DNA of 64,000 bases from Paenibacillus sp. H1-7 (GTDB lineage Bacteria; Bacillota; Bacilli; Paenibacillales; NBRC-103111), in contig NZ_CP031168.1 in assembly GCF_022354825.1 (NCBI RefSeq), positions 2,233,501 to 2,297,500 on the forward strand, in the 5' to 3' direction. The notes beneath the pieces were generated by a model. The model was not told the origin of the DNA. It searched no databases and saw only the letters and a list, made by a program, of their open reading frames with translations. Positions 8,937 to 18,000 of this stretch are shown in pieces. Position 1 is the first letter of the stretch, and each line of letters begins with the position of its first letter. The position numbers were made by a program, and so were the translations under genes.

Positions 8937-9149
8937 GAAGCTCGCCTGCCTTCGCGGGAGACAGTGGTGCTGCGGCTGATGGCGCTAGGGCTGGCGAACA
9001 AGGAAATCGCGGCTCGGCCTGTCATTACGGGAGGTACCGTCAAGCTGCATCTGCACCGCATATATGGCAAGCTGCAGGCGAGTGGCCGCGTTCAGGCGTT
9101 CCGCGCGGTGGAGCGGTTGGGTCTGCTGGGTAAGCGGGAAGACGGTTAG
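8937..9149 (+). pseudogene. Remnant of a LuxR-type HTH regulator
   Basis: About 70 codons remain of the C-terminal LuxR helix-turn-helix: SRETVVLRLMALGLANKEIA, then GTVKLHLHRIYGKLQ and a final AVERLGLL segment. The first part of the regulator is missing and the frame has no good start or ribosome site. It is read as the surviving tail of a MalT/LuxR regulator, ending about 100 bp before the monooxygenase gene. Confidence 0.65.
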
Positions 9150-9250
9150 CCAAACATATATCTCCCCCCTATATCGTTCGATAGACGCGCTTGCTCCCCG
9201 CTGCGGGTTACAATCGATGCAGTCGGATCATAGGGGAGGAGATTTTCAAT

Positions 9251-10477
9251 ATGAAAAATAGCTTTGACGTCGTCATCGTGGGTGCTCGCATCGCCGGGTC
9301 GGCACTCGCCTGGGAGCTTGGCTGCGTGGGCTACAACGTGCTGCTGCTGGATCGGGCACATTTTCCGAGCGATGTGTTGTCGACTCACAACTTTTTCAAC
9401 AATTCGGTTGCGATGCTGCGGGAAATGGGCGTGCTCGACCGGCTGCTGGCTACGGGAACGCCGACGTATCGGAGGGCGTACATTCGGATGGAGGATACGG
9501 TGATCGACGGGGCGTTTCCGGAAATCTCGGGGGAAACTGAATGCCTCTGCATCCGGCGCACCCACCTTGACCGGATCTTATTCGAACACACCGCCGCGCA
9601 TCCGAACGTTACAGCGCTGGAGGGTTTCCGTGCAATGGGACTACTGTGGGACGGCGATACGGTCATCGGCGTCGAAGGGGTCGGGAAGGACGGGGAAACG
9701 GCGGCTTTTTACGCCAAGCTCGTCGTCGGCGCCGACGGGAGGCGGTCGCAAGTGCGGCAGTGGGCCGGAAGCTTGCGAAAAAGGGCCGTACCGACGGATT
9801 TCGCTTCGTATGTCGGCTATTTCGAAGGCTTCCGGCAGGAAGGCGAACGGTGCACGGAATTTTACAAAATGGGCGAACAGTTGGCTATCGTTTTCCCGAC
9901 TAGCGACGAGCTGCATGTCGTCGGCCTTATGTTTCCGCTCGCCTGGAAGGCGCGGCTCGATAAGTTCGCTAGGGAGGCGGAAGCGTGTTTCCGGGAAACG
10001 ATCGAAGCCGGTCTTGCCGCCACGTCGTTTCCGCGGCGGTTGCGCGACGCCAAGCTGGTCGGGCCGATCAAAGGGCTGCACGGCTACGATAACGACTGGT
10101 ACGAAGAAATGGGCCGCGGCTGGGCGTTGACGGGAGACGCGCTTGCCTTCAAGGACCCGGCGGTCGGACAAGGCCAGCACGATGCGTTGTACGGAGCCCG
10201 CGTGCTGACGAAGGTGCTCGCCTCACACGATTCCTGGGAGGCGCACTGGGGGACGATGGCGAACGAGTATGCGGGCGAGCTGGAGCACAAGATGCTGTCG
10301 CGGTTTTATATGGCGTGCCATTATACGAAAAACGTGCCGTTGTCACCGGAGCAGACGGCTGTCAACCGGTTGCTCGGCAGCGTCCCGGAGGCAACGAGAG
10401 CTTTTCTCGGCATATACAACCATGCATACGAGCCGCACGAATTGGAGAGCATTGTTTCGGATATTTTGCAGCGGTAA
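9251..10477 (+). CDS. FAD-dependent monooxygenase (geranylgeranyl-reductase-like)
   Basis: The 408 aa flavoprotein has an N-terminal GxGxxG-type motif (VVIVGARIAGSALAWELG), a mid-protein VGADGRRSQVR motif and a C-terminal GDALAFKDPAVGQG motif. These are the three FAD-binding signatures of the p-hydroxybenzoate hydroxylase/geranylgeranyl reductase class. It likely hydroxylates or reduces a small hydrophobic substrate in the cytoplasm; the substrate is unknown. The ATG at 9251 is chosen because GGGGAGGA lies at the right distance. It stands alone between a LuxR remnant and a terminator. Confidence 0.82.
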   Translation: MKNSFDVVIVGARIAGSALAWELGCVGYNVLLLDRAHFPSDVLSTHNFFNNSVAMLREMGVLDRLLATGTPTYRRAYIRMEDTVIDGAFPEISGETECLCIRRTHLDRILFEHTAAHPNVTALEGFRAMGLLWDGDTVIGVEGVGKDGETAAFYAKLVVGADGRRSQVRQWAGSLRKRAVPTDFASYVGYFEGFRQEGERCTEFYKMGEQLAIVFPTSDELHVVGLMFPLAWKARLDKFAREAEACFRETIEAGLAATSFPRRLRDAKLVGPIKGLHGYDNDWYEEMGRGWALTGDALAFKDPAVGQGQHDALYGARVLTKVLASHDSWEAHWGTMANEYAGELEHKMLSRFYMACHYTKNVPLSPEQTAVNRLLGSVPEATRAFLGIYNHAYEPHELESIVSDILQR

Positions 10478-10615
10478 CTTTTTTCGGATGCAATGGGGAG
10501 ATTGGCATTGATGGAGCGTTTGATGAGGGGGGGCGCGATAAACATAGCCGCCGTTGTCGTTTCTTACCGCATTCGTTTGGAACAGGTGGTAGCTGATAGT
10601 GGAAGACAACCTAAG

Positions 10616-10643
10616 GGTAAACGCTAGAGCGTTTACCTTTTTT
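10616..10643 (+). terminator. Rho-independent terminator after the FAD monooxygenase
   Basis: GGTAAACGC pairs with GCGTTTACC and is followed by six T residues. The 140 bp between the monooxygenase stop and this hairpin hold nothing else recognisable. Confidence 0.85.
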
Positions 10644-10785
10644 CATTACAAAGTGAAGCCGTTTTGATGTTACTTGCTCCAATTGGTTTGAAAGTGTAGC
10701 TCTCTTCGTCGATTCGGATGGACAACTCGCTACCATAGAGTTGCAAATCAAAAAGTTCATATGAAACTCAGTTTTTACTTGGAAA

Positions 10786-10811
10786 ATAAAAAGCTGCCAA
10801 TGGCAGCCCTT
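10786..10811 (-). terminator. Terminator of the YHYH gene
   Basis: On the minus strand GCTGCC-ATT-GGCAGC is followed by TTTTTATTTT. It is located just past the stop codon of the minus-strand gene at 10815. Confidence 0.75.
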
Positions 10812-10814
10812 AAT

Positions 10815-11513
10815 CTACTTAAAAATATCGAACCTATTGTCTTTTAATCCAGTGGTTAGACCAAATTTACTATTAAAATGCCAAGTCATTGGATAGTATG
10901 TTACATCATTATAAACTAAAAATGGATATTCTTCATTCGCATTATCCACCCATACATCATTGACAAAAATATTGAATGTTGGAAGGTGCGCATACATGTT
11001 TGTAGGCTGAGTAGAGGATGCCTTAATACGCTGGAAATGCACACCCTCCCCAATCTCTGTGTCAGTTTTTCTTAATGATAAGCCCACTTCATTTGACCAA
11101 GTGTTTTCAATGGTAAGAGTTGAACACATATCATAATTCAACGGTGCGTAGATGATATCATTGTACAAAAAAAATGGGTATTCTAAAGTAGAGTTTTGAG
11201 CGTCTGAAGCTCCAGTTTTATAGTTAATATAAACCTTAAATGTCGGAAGAGTAACTTTAACATACCCATAAGGAGTAGTTTCTTCAACATCAGATGTAGA
11301 GGGTGTAGGTTCATTCGTTGGGATATCTACGCCTATGAAAAAGCCACCACCCTTATGATAGTGATACTCACCATCCTTTAAACCCCATTTTGCGCAATTA
11401 GTCCGGCAAGTATGACCACCTTTAGAATCAGTCCTTCCCGGATGGGCACTTGAAATTGATGCAAAAGATAGACTAAGTAGTGCAACAGTAAGAATTGCCT
11501 TTTTGAGAATCAT
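10815..11513 (-). CDS. Secreted YHYH-domain protein with two repeat modules
   Basis: The 232 aa protein has a Sec signal peptide (about 1-23) and, right after it, the YHYH signature: HPGRTDSKGGHTCRTNC and DGEYHYHKGG. The rest consists of two repeats of the type YPFFLYNDIIYAPL and YPFLVYNDVTYYPM, which resemble copper-amine-oxidase-N-like stalk modules. YHYH domains are found in exported proteins and nucleases; no nuclease domain is present here. AGGAGGT precedes the ATG. It is AT-richer than the neighbouring monooxygenase and may have been acquired. Confidence 0.7.
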   Translation of the reverse strand: MILKKAILTVALLSLSFASISSAHPGRTDSKGGHTCRTNCAKWGLKDGEYHYHKGGGFFIGVDIPTNEPTPSTSDVEETTPYGYVKVTLPTFKVYINYKTGASDAQNSTLEYPFFLYNDIIYAPLNYDMCSTLTIENTWSNEVGLSLRKTDTEIGEGVHFQRIKASSTQPTNMYAHLPTFNIFVNDVWVDNANEEYPFLVYNDVTYYPMTWHFNSKFGLTTGLKDNRFDIFK

Positions 11514-11590
11514 GGTACGACCTCCTAGTATGATTCAAAATACCTAGTAGATATTACCATGGGAATTAAATTACAGCAATTATATTTTCT

Positions 11591-11767
11591 ATAACTGCTG
11601 ATGGTAAACTTCAGTTTTCAGCAGACCATGATGAAGCTGTTTTACTTCCAAATGAAAACATTCTCGCCCTAGGGGTGCAAGAAGGGCTTTTTCGGGAATT
11701 TACCAAAACATCAGCAAGGGTGATGGCGTTAACAATTAGAAATGCCATTGACGGGTTGGCCATCTAA
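11591..11767 (+). pseudogene. Fragment of a TetR-family regulator, paralogue of the gene at 57696
   Basis: An in-frame stretch of 58 codons is highly similar at the DNA level (roughly 85 percent by eye) to codons of the intact TetR gene at 58070-58240. Both contain EGxFREFTK and RVMALTIRNAIDG. The N-terminal DNA-binding half and the C-terminal end are missing. It ends 19 bp before a copy of the dispersed repeat, and the intact paralogue is also followed by that repeat. Confidence 0.75.
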
Positions 11768-11785
11768 ACAATCTACATCGTTGCG

Positions 11786-11876
11786 CTAACGGGTACGATA
11801 GCTCAATAAAATCGAGAAGACGACAGCTGATTAATATAGCTGCCGTCTTCTCAACTAGCTTGCAGTTTGATATGGT
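11786..11876 (+). repeat. Dispersed hairpin repeat, copy B
   Basis: DR-L (CTAACGGGTACGATAGCTC) begins at 11786. It is followed by the hairpin GAGAAGACGACAGCT/AGCTGCCGTCTTCTC (11814-11852) and a degenerate DR-R (CTAGCTTGCAGTTTGATA). The hairpin sequence is unrelated to copies A and F, but it is in the same place. Confidence 0.8.
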
Positions 11877-11914
11877 AGAATGGACTTGCATGACGGACAT
11901 CGGGGGAACAGATA

Positions 11915-12862
11915 ATGAACAAAACCGAACGGCAGCTCGCCATAATGCTTGAGCTACAACGGAGCAAGTTATTGAGAGCGGAAGACTTGGCGTCTCTGTT
12001 TGAGACAAGCGTGCGGACAATATATCGAGACATACAGGCTCTTAGTGAAATGGGTGTTCCGATCCTTGGGGCTCCCGGGCAGGGTTATTCCCTAATGGAT
12101 GGATATTTTCTTCCACCGATCGGGTTTTCTGCTGAAGAGGCCGTAACCTTGCTTATGGGTGCTGACTTTATCGAGCAGCGGTTGGATGGTGATTACGTAA
12201 ATGTATCTAAAGCGGCTCGACGCAAAATTGAAGCTATCCTGCCTGAACCAGTACGAGACGAGTCGACGCGCGTTCGGGAAACAATGCGGCTTCTTCAGGC
12301 TGGCGAGCCGGTAACCAGCTGGAAGGAAAAGGACTATCTCGGACAAGCGAGGCGGGCGATTATGGAACGCCGCAAATTACGTATCACGTATCTGAAAAAA
12401 ATGCCGGAAACGGACGGCAATCGGAAAAGCACGCGTGATGTCGCTCCATACGGATTGGTGCTGGTTCAGGGAAATTGGATTTTGATTGCACGCTGCGACT
12501 TGCGGCAGGAAACTCGGCATTTCAGGCTGTCACGGATGATGGGGCTTACCGTGTTGGAAGATCGCTTTCTCATTCCACATGGATTTAACCTTAACAATTA
12601 CCGTCAGCCGGACGACCGTAACGAACGGGTGCTGGTTCGGGCTAACCCCGAAATCGCGGACAAAATCGCTGAGACTTGTTATTTTTATATGGAATCGATT
12701 GAGGAGCGGAAGGACGGTCTTTTAGTCAACTTTCTTGTCCGTCAGCCGGAGGAACTGCTGCCTTATCTCCTCGGCTGGGGCGGGGATGTCGAGGTGCTGG
12801 AACCGGAGACTTTCCGACATCGGATTCGGGAAGAAGCCGAAAAAATTTTAAAACGCTACTGA
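11915..12862 (+). CDS. YafY-type HTH/WYL-domain transcriptional regulator
   Basis: The 315 aa protein has an N-terminal HTH_11 domain (about 5-60, ERQLAIMLELQRSKLLRAED and SVRTIYRDIQALSEMGVPI), a WYL domain (about 140-215; RKLRITYL and PYGLVLVQGNWILIARC) and a C-terminal WCX domain. WYL regulators respond to small molecules or nucleic acids. The gene lies 73 bp upstream of a DinB-family gene on the same strand, separated by a hairpin terminator, and follows repeat copy B. The target genes are unknown. Confidence 0.85.
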   Translation: MNKTERQLAIMLELQRSKLLRAEDLASLFETSVRTIYRDIQALSEMGVPILGAPGQGYSLMDGYFLPPIGFSAEEAVTLLMGADFIEQRLDGDYVNVSKAARRKIEAILPEPVRDESTRVRETMRLLQAGEPVTSWKEKDYLGQARRAIMERRKLRITYLKKMPETDGNRKSTRDVAPYGLVLVQGNWILIARCDLRQETRHFRLSRMMGLTVLEDRFLIPHGFNLNNYRQPDDRNERVLVRANPEIADKIAETCYFYMESIEERKDGLLVNFLVRQPEELLPYLLGWGGDVEVLEPETFRHRIREEAEKILKRY

Positions 12863-12890
12863 CACACTGTTGTCAGGAGCGTTATTTTAT
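12852..12890 (+). terminator. Terminator overlapping the WYL-regulator stop codon
   Basis: AACGCT-A-CTGACA pairs with TGTCAG-G-AGCGTT and is followed by ATTTTAT. The first stem bases are the last codons of the gene. Confidence 0.65.
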
Positions 12891-12935
12891 ATTGGGATTA
12901 TATTCAAGAATAAATAATAAGGAGTGGATTGATTC

Positions 12936-13478
12936 ATGAGAAGTACAGCGGAAGCATCACAGGCATTTGAAACGATAGTAGAACGTTATTTGATCGAACT
13001 GGAAGGCCTCGATATGGAGCAACTGATAAAAAAACCGAACGAGGAGGAATGGTCGATTGGTCAAATGTATATGCATTTGATTCAATCGGCTCAATTCATG
13101 CATTTAAACAATGTAGATCAATGCTTGGCTGGAGGTAATGCAACGATAGATGCTATGGAGGAAAAAACGGAGAGGGGCAAGGAAGCCTTTGAACTGGGAA
13201 GCTTTCCGCCCGTTCGGATTCGGGTCCCCGCTTCACCGCAATACACCCCGAAACAGCCGGAGAGTAAAGAGCAGCTGGCAGAAGGTATTCGTGGTGTAGT
13301 AGTGCGTATGAAACGTACTGAATCCGCTCTGAGTAAAGTGCACGAAAGCAAAAAAATTCTTCATCCCGGATTCGGTGCACTGAGCGCCATTGAGTGGTAT
13401 TTGCTTGTAGAAATGCATTACAGGCATCATCTATTGCAGCTGGAGACTTTGAAAACTTTTATAGGAAATAACGCATAA
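12936..13478 (+). CDS. DinB-family four-helix-bundle protein
   Basis: The 180 aa cytoplasmic protein shows the DinB/YfiT pattern: WSIGQMYMHLIQSAQFMH with the first metal-ligand histidine in helix 2, and YLLVEMHYRHHLLQLE near the C-terminus with the HYRHH metal motif. DinB-like proteins are metal-binding thiol-dependent enzymes or stress proteins. AAGGAGTGG precedes the ATG. It sits directly behind a WYL regulator, a common pairing. Confidence 0.8.
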   Translation: MRSTAEASQAFETIVERYLIELEGLDMEQLIKKPNEEEWSIGQMYMHLIQSAQFMHLNNVDQCLAGGNATIDAMEEKTERGKEAFELGSFPPVRIRVPASPQYTPKQPESKEQLAEGIRGVVVRMKRTESALSKVHESKKILHPGFGALSAIEWYLLVEMHYRHHLLQLETLKTFIGNNA

Positions 13479-13584
13479 ATGACTACGAAAGAAGGGGGCG
13501 AGGTGATGCAGAGTGCTATTGGCCAGCATGGCCGATGTAGGATTGGCGTTGTGCTTCTCATGTGGATGTCGAAACATTAATATT

Positions 13585-13806
13585 TCACTTTGTAGTACTT
13601 GAGTCCGTGCCGTCTGGCTTAATATAGTATTTATTTATATTTTCTTCTACCCAGGTAATCTGAGATCCGAGATCTGCAGAACAGCTTTCTAGAAATGATA
13701 TTACACCCTGGCCGGACAGGGCGTCCCAGTCGATGATCCGGAAGCTGTCCCTGCCGCACGCCAGCACATTGTTGTCATTAAGGTCGTTATGAACAACATC
13801 GCTCAC
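13585..13806 (-). pseudogene. Remnant of an APH/choline-kinase-type phosphotransferase
   Basis: The frame keeps the catalytic-loop and metal motifs (DVVHNDLNDNNVLACG then FRIIDWDAL), but it is only about 70 codons long. The N-lobe of the kinase fold is absent. Upstream the homology stops abruptly at the edge of a sequence block at 13807-13925 that does not belong to this family. It is a truncated gene, not a functional small protein. Confidence 0.65.
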
Positions 13807-13925
13807 GGGGTGTAGAAATGCAGGTGTCTGCCACCTTGGGTGGACCGAAGGCGAATGTCCCGAAGCGTCTTTTGTGGCACAAACGATTATGCAACTTTGT
13901 TTGTGTCATCTTACATTGTCGTTAT
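13807..13925. repeat. Possible Paenibacillus dispersed repeat
   Basis: This block separates the phosphotransferase remnant from the pyrE-like gene. On the plus strand it would read MQVSATLGGPKANVPKRLL and on the minus strand ATKDASGHSPSVHPRWQ. I recall these peptides as recurrent spurious annotations in Paenibacillus genomes, so it may be a multi-copy DNA element. Only one copy is in this window, so this cannot be shown here. Confidence 0.35.
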
Positions 13926-14593
13926 CTAACTCCATAAAGATTGAGATGATCTTCTATTGTATTTTTCATGATCCCATCAATTACAATCTTTCCGTCAATT
14001 TCACGATTATGTAGATAATTTACTATATCTTCTATGGTTACGATGGCATTGGTTTGAATGCCATAGTCATCATTTAGTTCCTGAATCGTCGTCTTATTAC
14101 TCAGTCCCCTCTCTAAACGGTCAACTGAAACGATTAAATTTGTAATCTTTACATCTGCTGTGTTGTTCAGTAAATTTATACTTTCTCTTACTGCTGTACC
14201 CGCAGTAATCACATCTTCAATGATTGCAATACAATCGTTATTTTGAGGTATATACCCTATGATTTGTCCTCCTTCACCATGATCTTTCTTCTCTTTTCTA
14301 TTAAATGTTATCGAGATGTCTCTATTATATTTATTGTATAAAGCAGCAGAAGCAGCTACCGCCAACGGGATGCCCTTGTAGGCAGGACCGAAGAGAACAT
14401 TTACGGATTTATCCAAGTTTGAGTGTAAACAATCAGCGTAGTATTCGCCTAAAATAGTAATTTGCTTCGCAGTTTGAAAATTCCCTGTATTAATCATGTA
14501 TGGTGTCTTTCTACCACTCTTAGCTACAAAGTCGCCGAATATAAGAGCATTCGATTTAACCATAAATTCAATAAAATCTCCTTTTTTACTCAT
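13922..14593 (-). CDS. Orotate phosphoribosyltransferase-like protein
   Basis: The 223 aa protein has the PRPP-binding loop in the form AIIEDVITAGTAVRESINLL and the KYNRDISITFNRKEKKDHGE flexible-loop region of PyrE. OPRTase forms OMP from orotate and PRPP. The ATG at 14593 is used because AGGGGGT is well placed; the longer frame back to 14638 has no site. It is isolated from any other pyr gene, is AT-rich, and has a DR-R half-repeat 51 bp upstream on its own strand. It may therefore be an acquired stand-alone copy or a specialised paralogue. Confidence 0.78.
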   Translation of the reverse strand: MSKKGDFIEFMVKSNALIFGDFVAKSGRKTPYMINTGNFQTAKQITILGEYYADCLHSNLDKSVNVLFGPAYKGIPLAVAASAALYNKYNRDISITFNRKEKKDHGEGGQIIGYIPQNNDCIAIIEDVITAGTAVRESINLLNNTADVKITNLIVSVDRLERGLSNKTTIQELNDDYGIQTNAIVTIEDIVNYLHNREIDGKIVIDGIMKNTIEDHLNLYGVR

Positions 14594-14643
14594 TTCAATA
14601 CCCCCTAAAATATTAAAACTTCTCTCGTATATTAACATATTTA

Positions 14644-14663
14644 GGAACTAAACTGCCCGTTAG
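14644..14663 (-). repeat. Dispersed repeat, DR-R half only, copy C (minus strand)
   Basis: On the minus strand the sequence reads CTAACGGGCAGTTTAGTTCC and lies just upstream of the pyrE-like gene. This is the same side as DR-R in the other copies. No hairpin or DR-L partner is visible nearby. Confidence 0.6.
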
Positions 14664-14865
14664 TTTTTGTGTCGTGATATAAAGCGGTTCCTTTTATTTG
14701 CATGATATTGCATCACCTGCTATTGCCGTTATGACCTCAGATAGCTTGAATACCTAATTCGTGCGTTTGGATGGGAATGATCCTTCCCTTTATAAATGCG
14801 TAGCGAAGACAATTTTGAGTAATATTAGAGTAAAAAGTAGCATAGCTTTTCCTTCTTTTGGAATG

Positions 14866-14892
14866 TATACTATATTGTTGTAAGCGCTTATA
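14866..14892 (+). promoter_or_regulatory. Promoter -10 box with a cre-like operator
   Basis: TATACT at 14866-14871 is a good -10 box. TGTAAGCGCTTATA at 14879-14892 differs from the cre consensus TGWAANCGNTNWCA by one base and is nearly palindromic. Its position just after the likely start of transcription suggests repression by CcpA or another LacI-family regulator of the 1351 aa surface protein downstream. Confidence 0.55.
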
Positions 14893-14944
14893 ACTGGGAA
14901 GCTCGGGTTGGAGACGATGAGAAAAACCCTTTCCTGCTGATCCA

Positions 14945-14963
14945 TTTCTTTCAATGAAAGAAA
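14945..14963. promoter_or_regulatory. 19-bp perfect palindrome upstream of the metallophosphoesterase gene
   Basis: TTTCTTTCA-A-TGAAAGAAA lies about 100 bp before the start codon in the leader. It could be an operator. The factor is not identifiable. Confidence 0.35.
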
Positions 14964-15062
14964 CAGAAGCAGAAAACTGGGGGTGATTCATGGTCTTTTT
15001 TTGCGTTCAAACAAAGTGACAGGATTCTTTAATTAGTACAAAAAACCGCAGGGAGGCAAGTT

Positions 15063-18000
15063 ATGAAGAGGACGCAATCCGTTCGCCGCACGATAAGTTT
15101 CTTGTTAGCTATCACGCTGATCATTTCCTGGGTAACCCCGATCGGTCCCGTATATGCACAGGCAGCCGCTGCCGTAGGAAGCACCACCCCGCATCTGCTG
15201 ATTACGGAGCTCGTTCCGGATACGTCCAACGTTAACGGCGCCGACGGCTATGAATTTATAGAGGTATATAACAATACGGACAAGCCGATTTCGTTTAAGG
15301 ATTATAAAATCATATACCGCTATTTGGAAAGCGAATCGACGTGGGCCTTCGAGCCTGATAATGTCGTTGTGCAGCCACGGGATACGCTGTTGTTTTGGAT
15401 TATTAACACGTACAACCCGCACCTGACCGTGGCGGACTTCAACGCCCACTTCAAGACAAATTTGGTGGAAAATCAGGACATAGTACTCATCCATTCGGGC
15501 GGGATGGCCAATACTCGGATGCGTGAGGTAGTCGTTGCTACGAATACCGGACATGAGATTGTGACCGCTTTTTATAACGAAGGCGAACAGATCACGGCAC
15601 CGGACAAGGGGATTTTTTACAGATATCCGGAAGATGGCAGCAACAAAATGGCGCTGACCAGCGGAGGCCAACTTCCAGCTACACCGGGAGTCGTCGATCC
15701 TAGTCAAGTTCCGTCAGAGCCGCTGCATATTGTGGATACGACGGCTCCTGTCATCCGCAATGAGACAGGGGCATCGGCTGATCCCGCTCAAGGTGTGGAG
15801 ATCATCGCCGAAGCGCAGGACGATACGTGGGTTAAGACGCTTACTTTGATGGTCAGGACTGAGAAGAGCGGAAGCTTTACACCGTTTAATATGAAGCTGA
15901 GCCGCCAGGATTCCAAATACCATCATACGATAGGGCTATTGGACCTTATCGGCAATGCTTACCTGGACTACTATTTCGTAGCTACGGACGGTGTTCATGA
16001 GACGACAAGCGATACGTATCGCATCGATCTCGACGGCAACGATGCAAGCCCGCGATTGAATGTTGCGGAGGGCAGTATCCTCAAAGGACCGACGCTGCTT
16101 AAAGCGTCTGCGAAGCATACGGACCCGCTTCAGCTGCAGCTGACTATTGATGGATCGGTCGTAAGCGGAACTTATCGCGCATTGGAAAAACCGGCTTACT
16201 TCGTTTTCGAAGCCCAGGGAATGAACGGCAAAAACGCCGTGACCTCCGGCAGTGAAATTTTGTACATGGCCGATCAGGCGGTCAATGATTTCGGCTCGGT
16301 CATCGCCCCTATTGATCCATCTAAGCTGCATGAGGGGGACAATGTCATCGCAATCCGTGCAGGCAGCAGTGTAAGGCCGTATTTCGAAGATAATCCGGAA
16401 ACGAACCTGGACGACTACGATGTGAGAAATGTCAGATTGCTGCTGGCGGATGGAACGGAGATTCGGGCTAACGGCTATGAGGACCCGACAAAACTGCTGG
16501 ATATCGGGGATAACGGGCGGTTCCTCCCGGTGGTGTATTTTACGTTCCCTATTCCGTCCGAGAAGCTGACTTCCCTTGCTTATCCGTGGAATACGGCTGC
16601 CGCAGCGGACGGCGACCATCAGATTAAGGTGAGCGCTCCGGATCAAAGCCAGGCAACGGTTCGGGTAAAGGTAGACAATACCGCACCGGAAATCCGTACG
16701 AGCGTAGAGGAAGGGAAGGCGTACAAAGGCGCCTTTACGATTGAGGCAGCGGCCGTCGACCCGGTAGCCGGCGTCAAGACGGTGGAGGTGCAGCTGGACG
16801 GGAAGAGAATTCAGACTCCTTACGGGGCTTCGTCAGCAACGCTCTCGCCCGGCAGCCATGAGCTGAGGATCGAAGCGGAGGACCGCGTCGGCAATCGTGC
16901 GGAGAAGAGCGTGCGGTTTACGACACCGGTGGAGACACCTGACGAGCCTGCAGTAGCAGCACCTTCGGACGGGGCGGTCGGCGTCGATTTGAACCCTGCA
17001 CTCCAAGTGCGTGTCAATGACCCGACCGGCGACGATATGAAGGTTACTTTCTACAAGGGCTATAAGTACGGCGCAGCCAACCGCGACAGCGTTCGCTTCT
17101 TTACGAATGCGACAGACTGGGAGCCGCCTTCCGTATTTCAGCCGGCAGGTGAAACCGAGCTGACGGAGGAGGAAGCAAGCAAGCTGTTGGCAGTCGACGG
17201 CCAATATGCGAAGGTAGACTCTACTACACAGTTCCCATATTTGCGTATGCAGGTGAAGCTAGATGAGGGTGTAAGTAATGACGATCAGATCGAGATTGTA
17301 TGGAAAGGCCATTCGTTGGCCGGACGCAAGGTGACGATGTATGCATGGAACCATGCGCAGGGCCAATGGACGGACGCCGCTTCCTTCGTCCCGTCGACGG
17401 AGGACGATTTTACCTTGCGGGGCAAAGTGACCGCCGGTGACTATGTCAGGGATCGGAAGGTTGATGTCATTGTACAGGACCAGATTCCGGCGCGCGGGGA
17501 TTATGACTATACGTTTGTCTGGATGTCGGATACCCAGTTTTATTCCGAGCTGTACCCGCACATCTATGAATCGCAGGTGAACTGGATCAAAGACAAGGCT
17601 AGCGAGATGAACATTCGCTATGTCGTTCACACCGGGGATCTGGTGAATGAGCCGACGGCGGCATACCAGTGGGATAGAGCCAGCGCCAACATGAAGGTTT
17701 TGGAGGATGCCAACATCCCTTACGGCGTACTCGCAGGCAATCATGATGTCGGGACGACCGACAGCGATTATACGACCTATTACAAATATTTTGGAGCGGA
17801 CCGCTTTGAGCGGCAGCCTTATTACGGAGATTCTTACAAGAACAACCGCGGTCACTACGACTTGATCTCCGCGAACGGCAACGATTATTTGTTCTTGTAT
17901 ATGGGCTGGAGCATTGGCAGCGAGGAAATCGCCTGGATGAACAGCATATTGACGCAGTATCCGGAGCGCACAGCCGTCATTTGCCTGCATGATTATTTGC

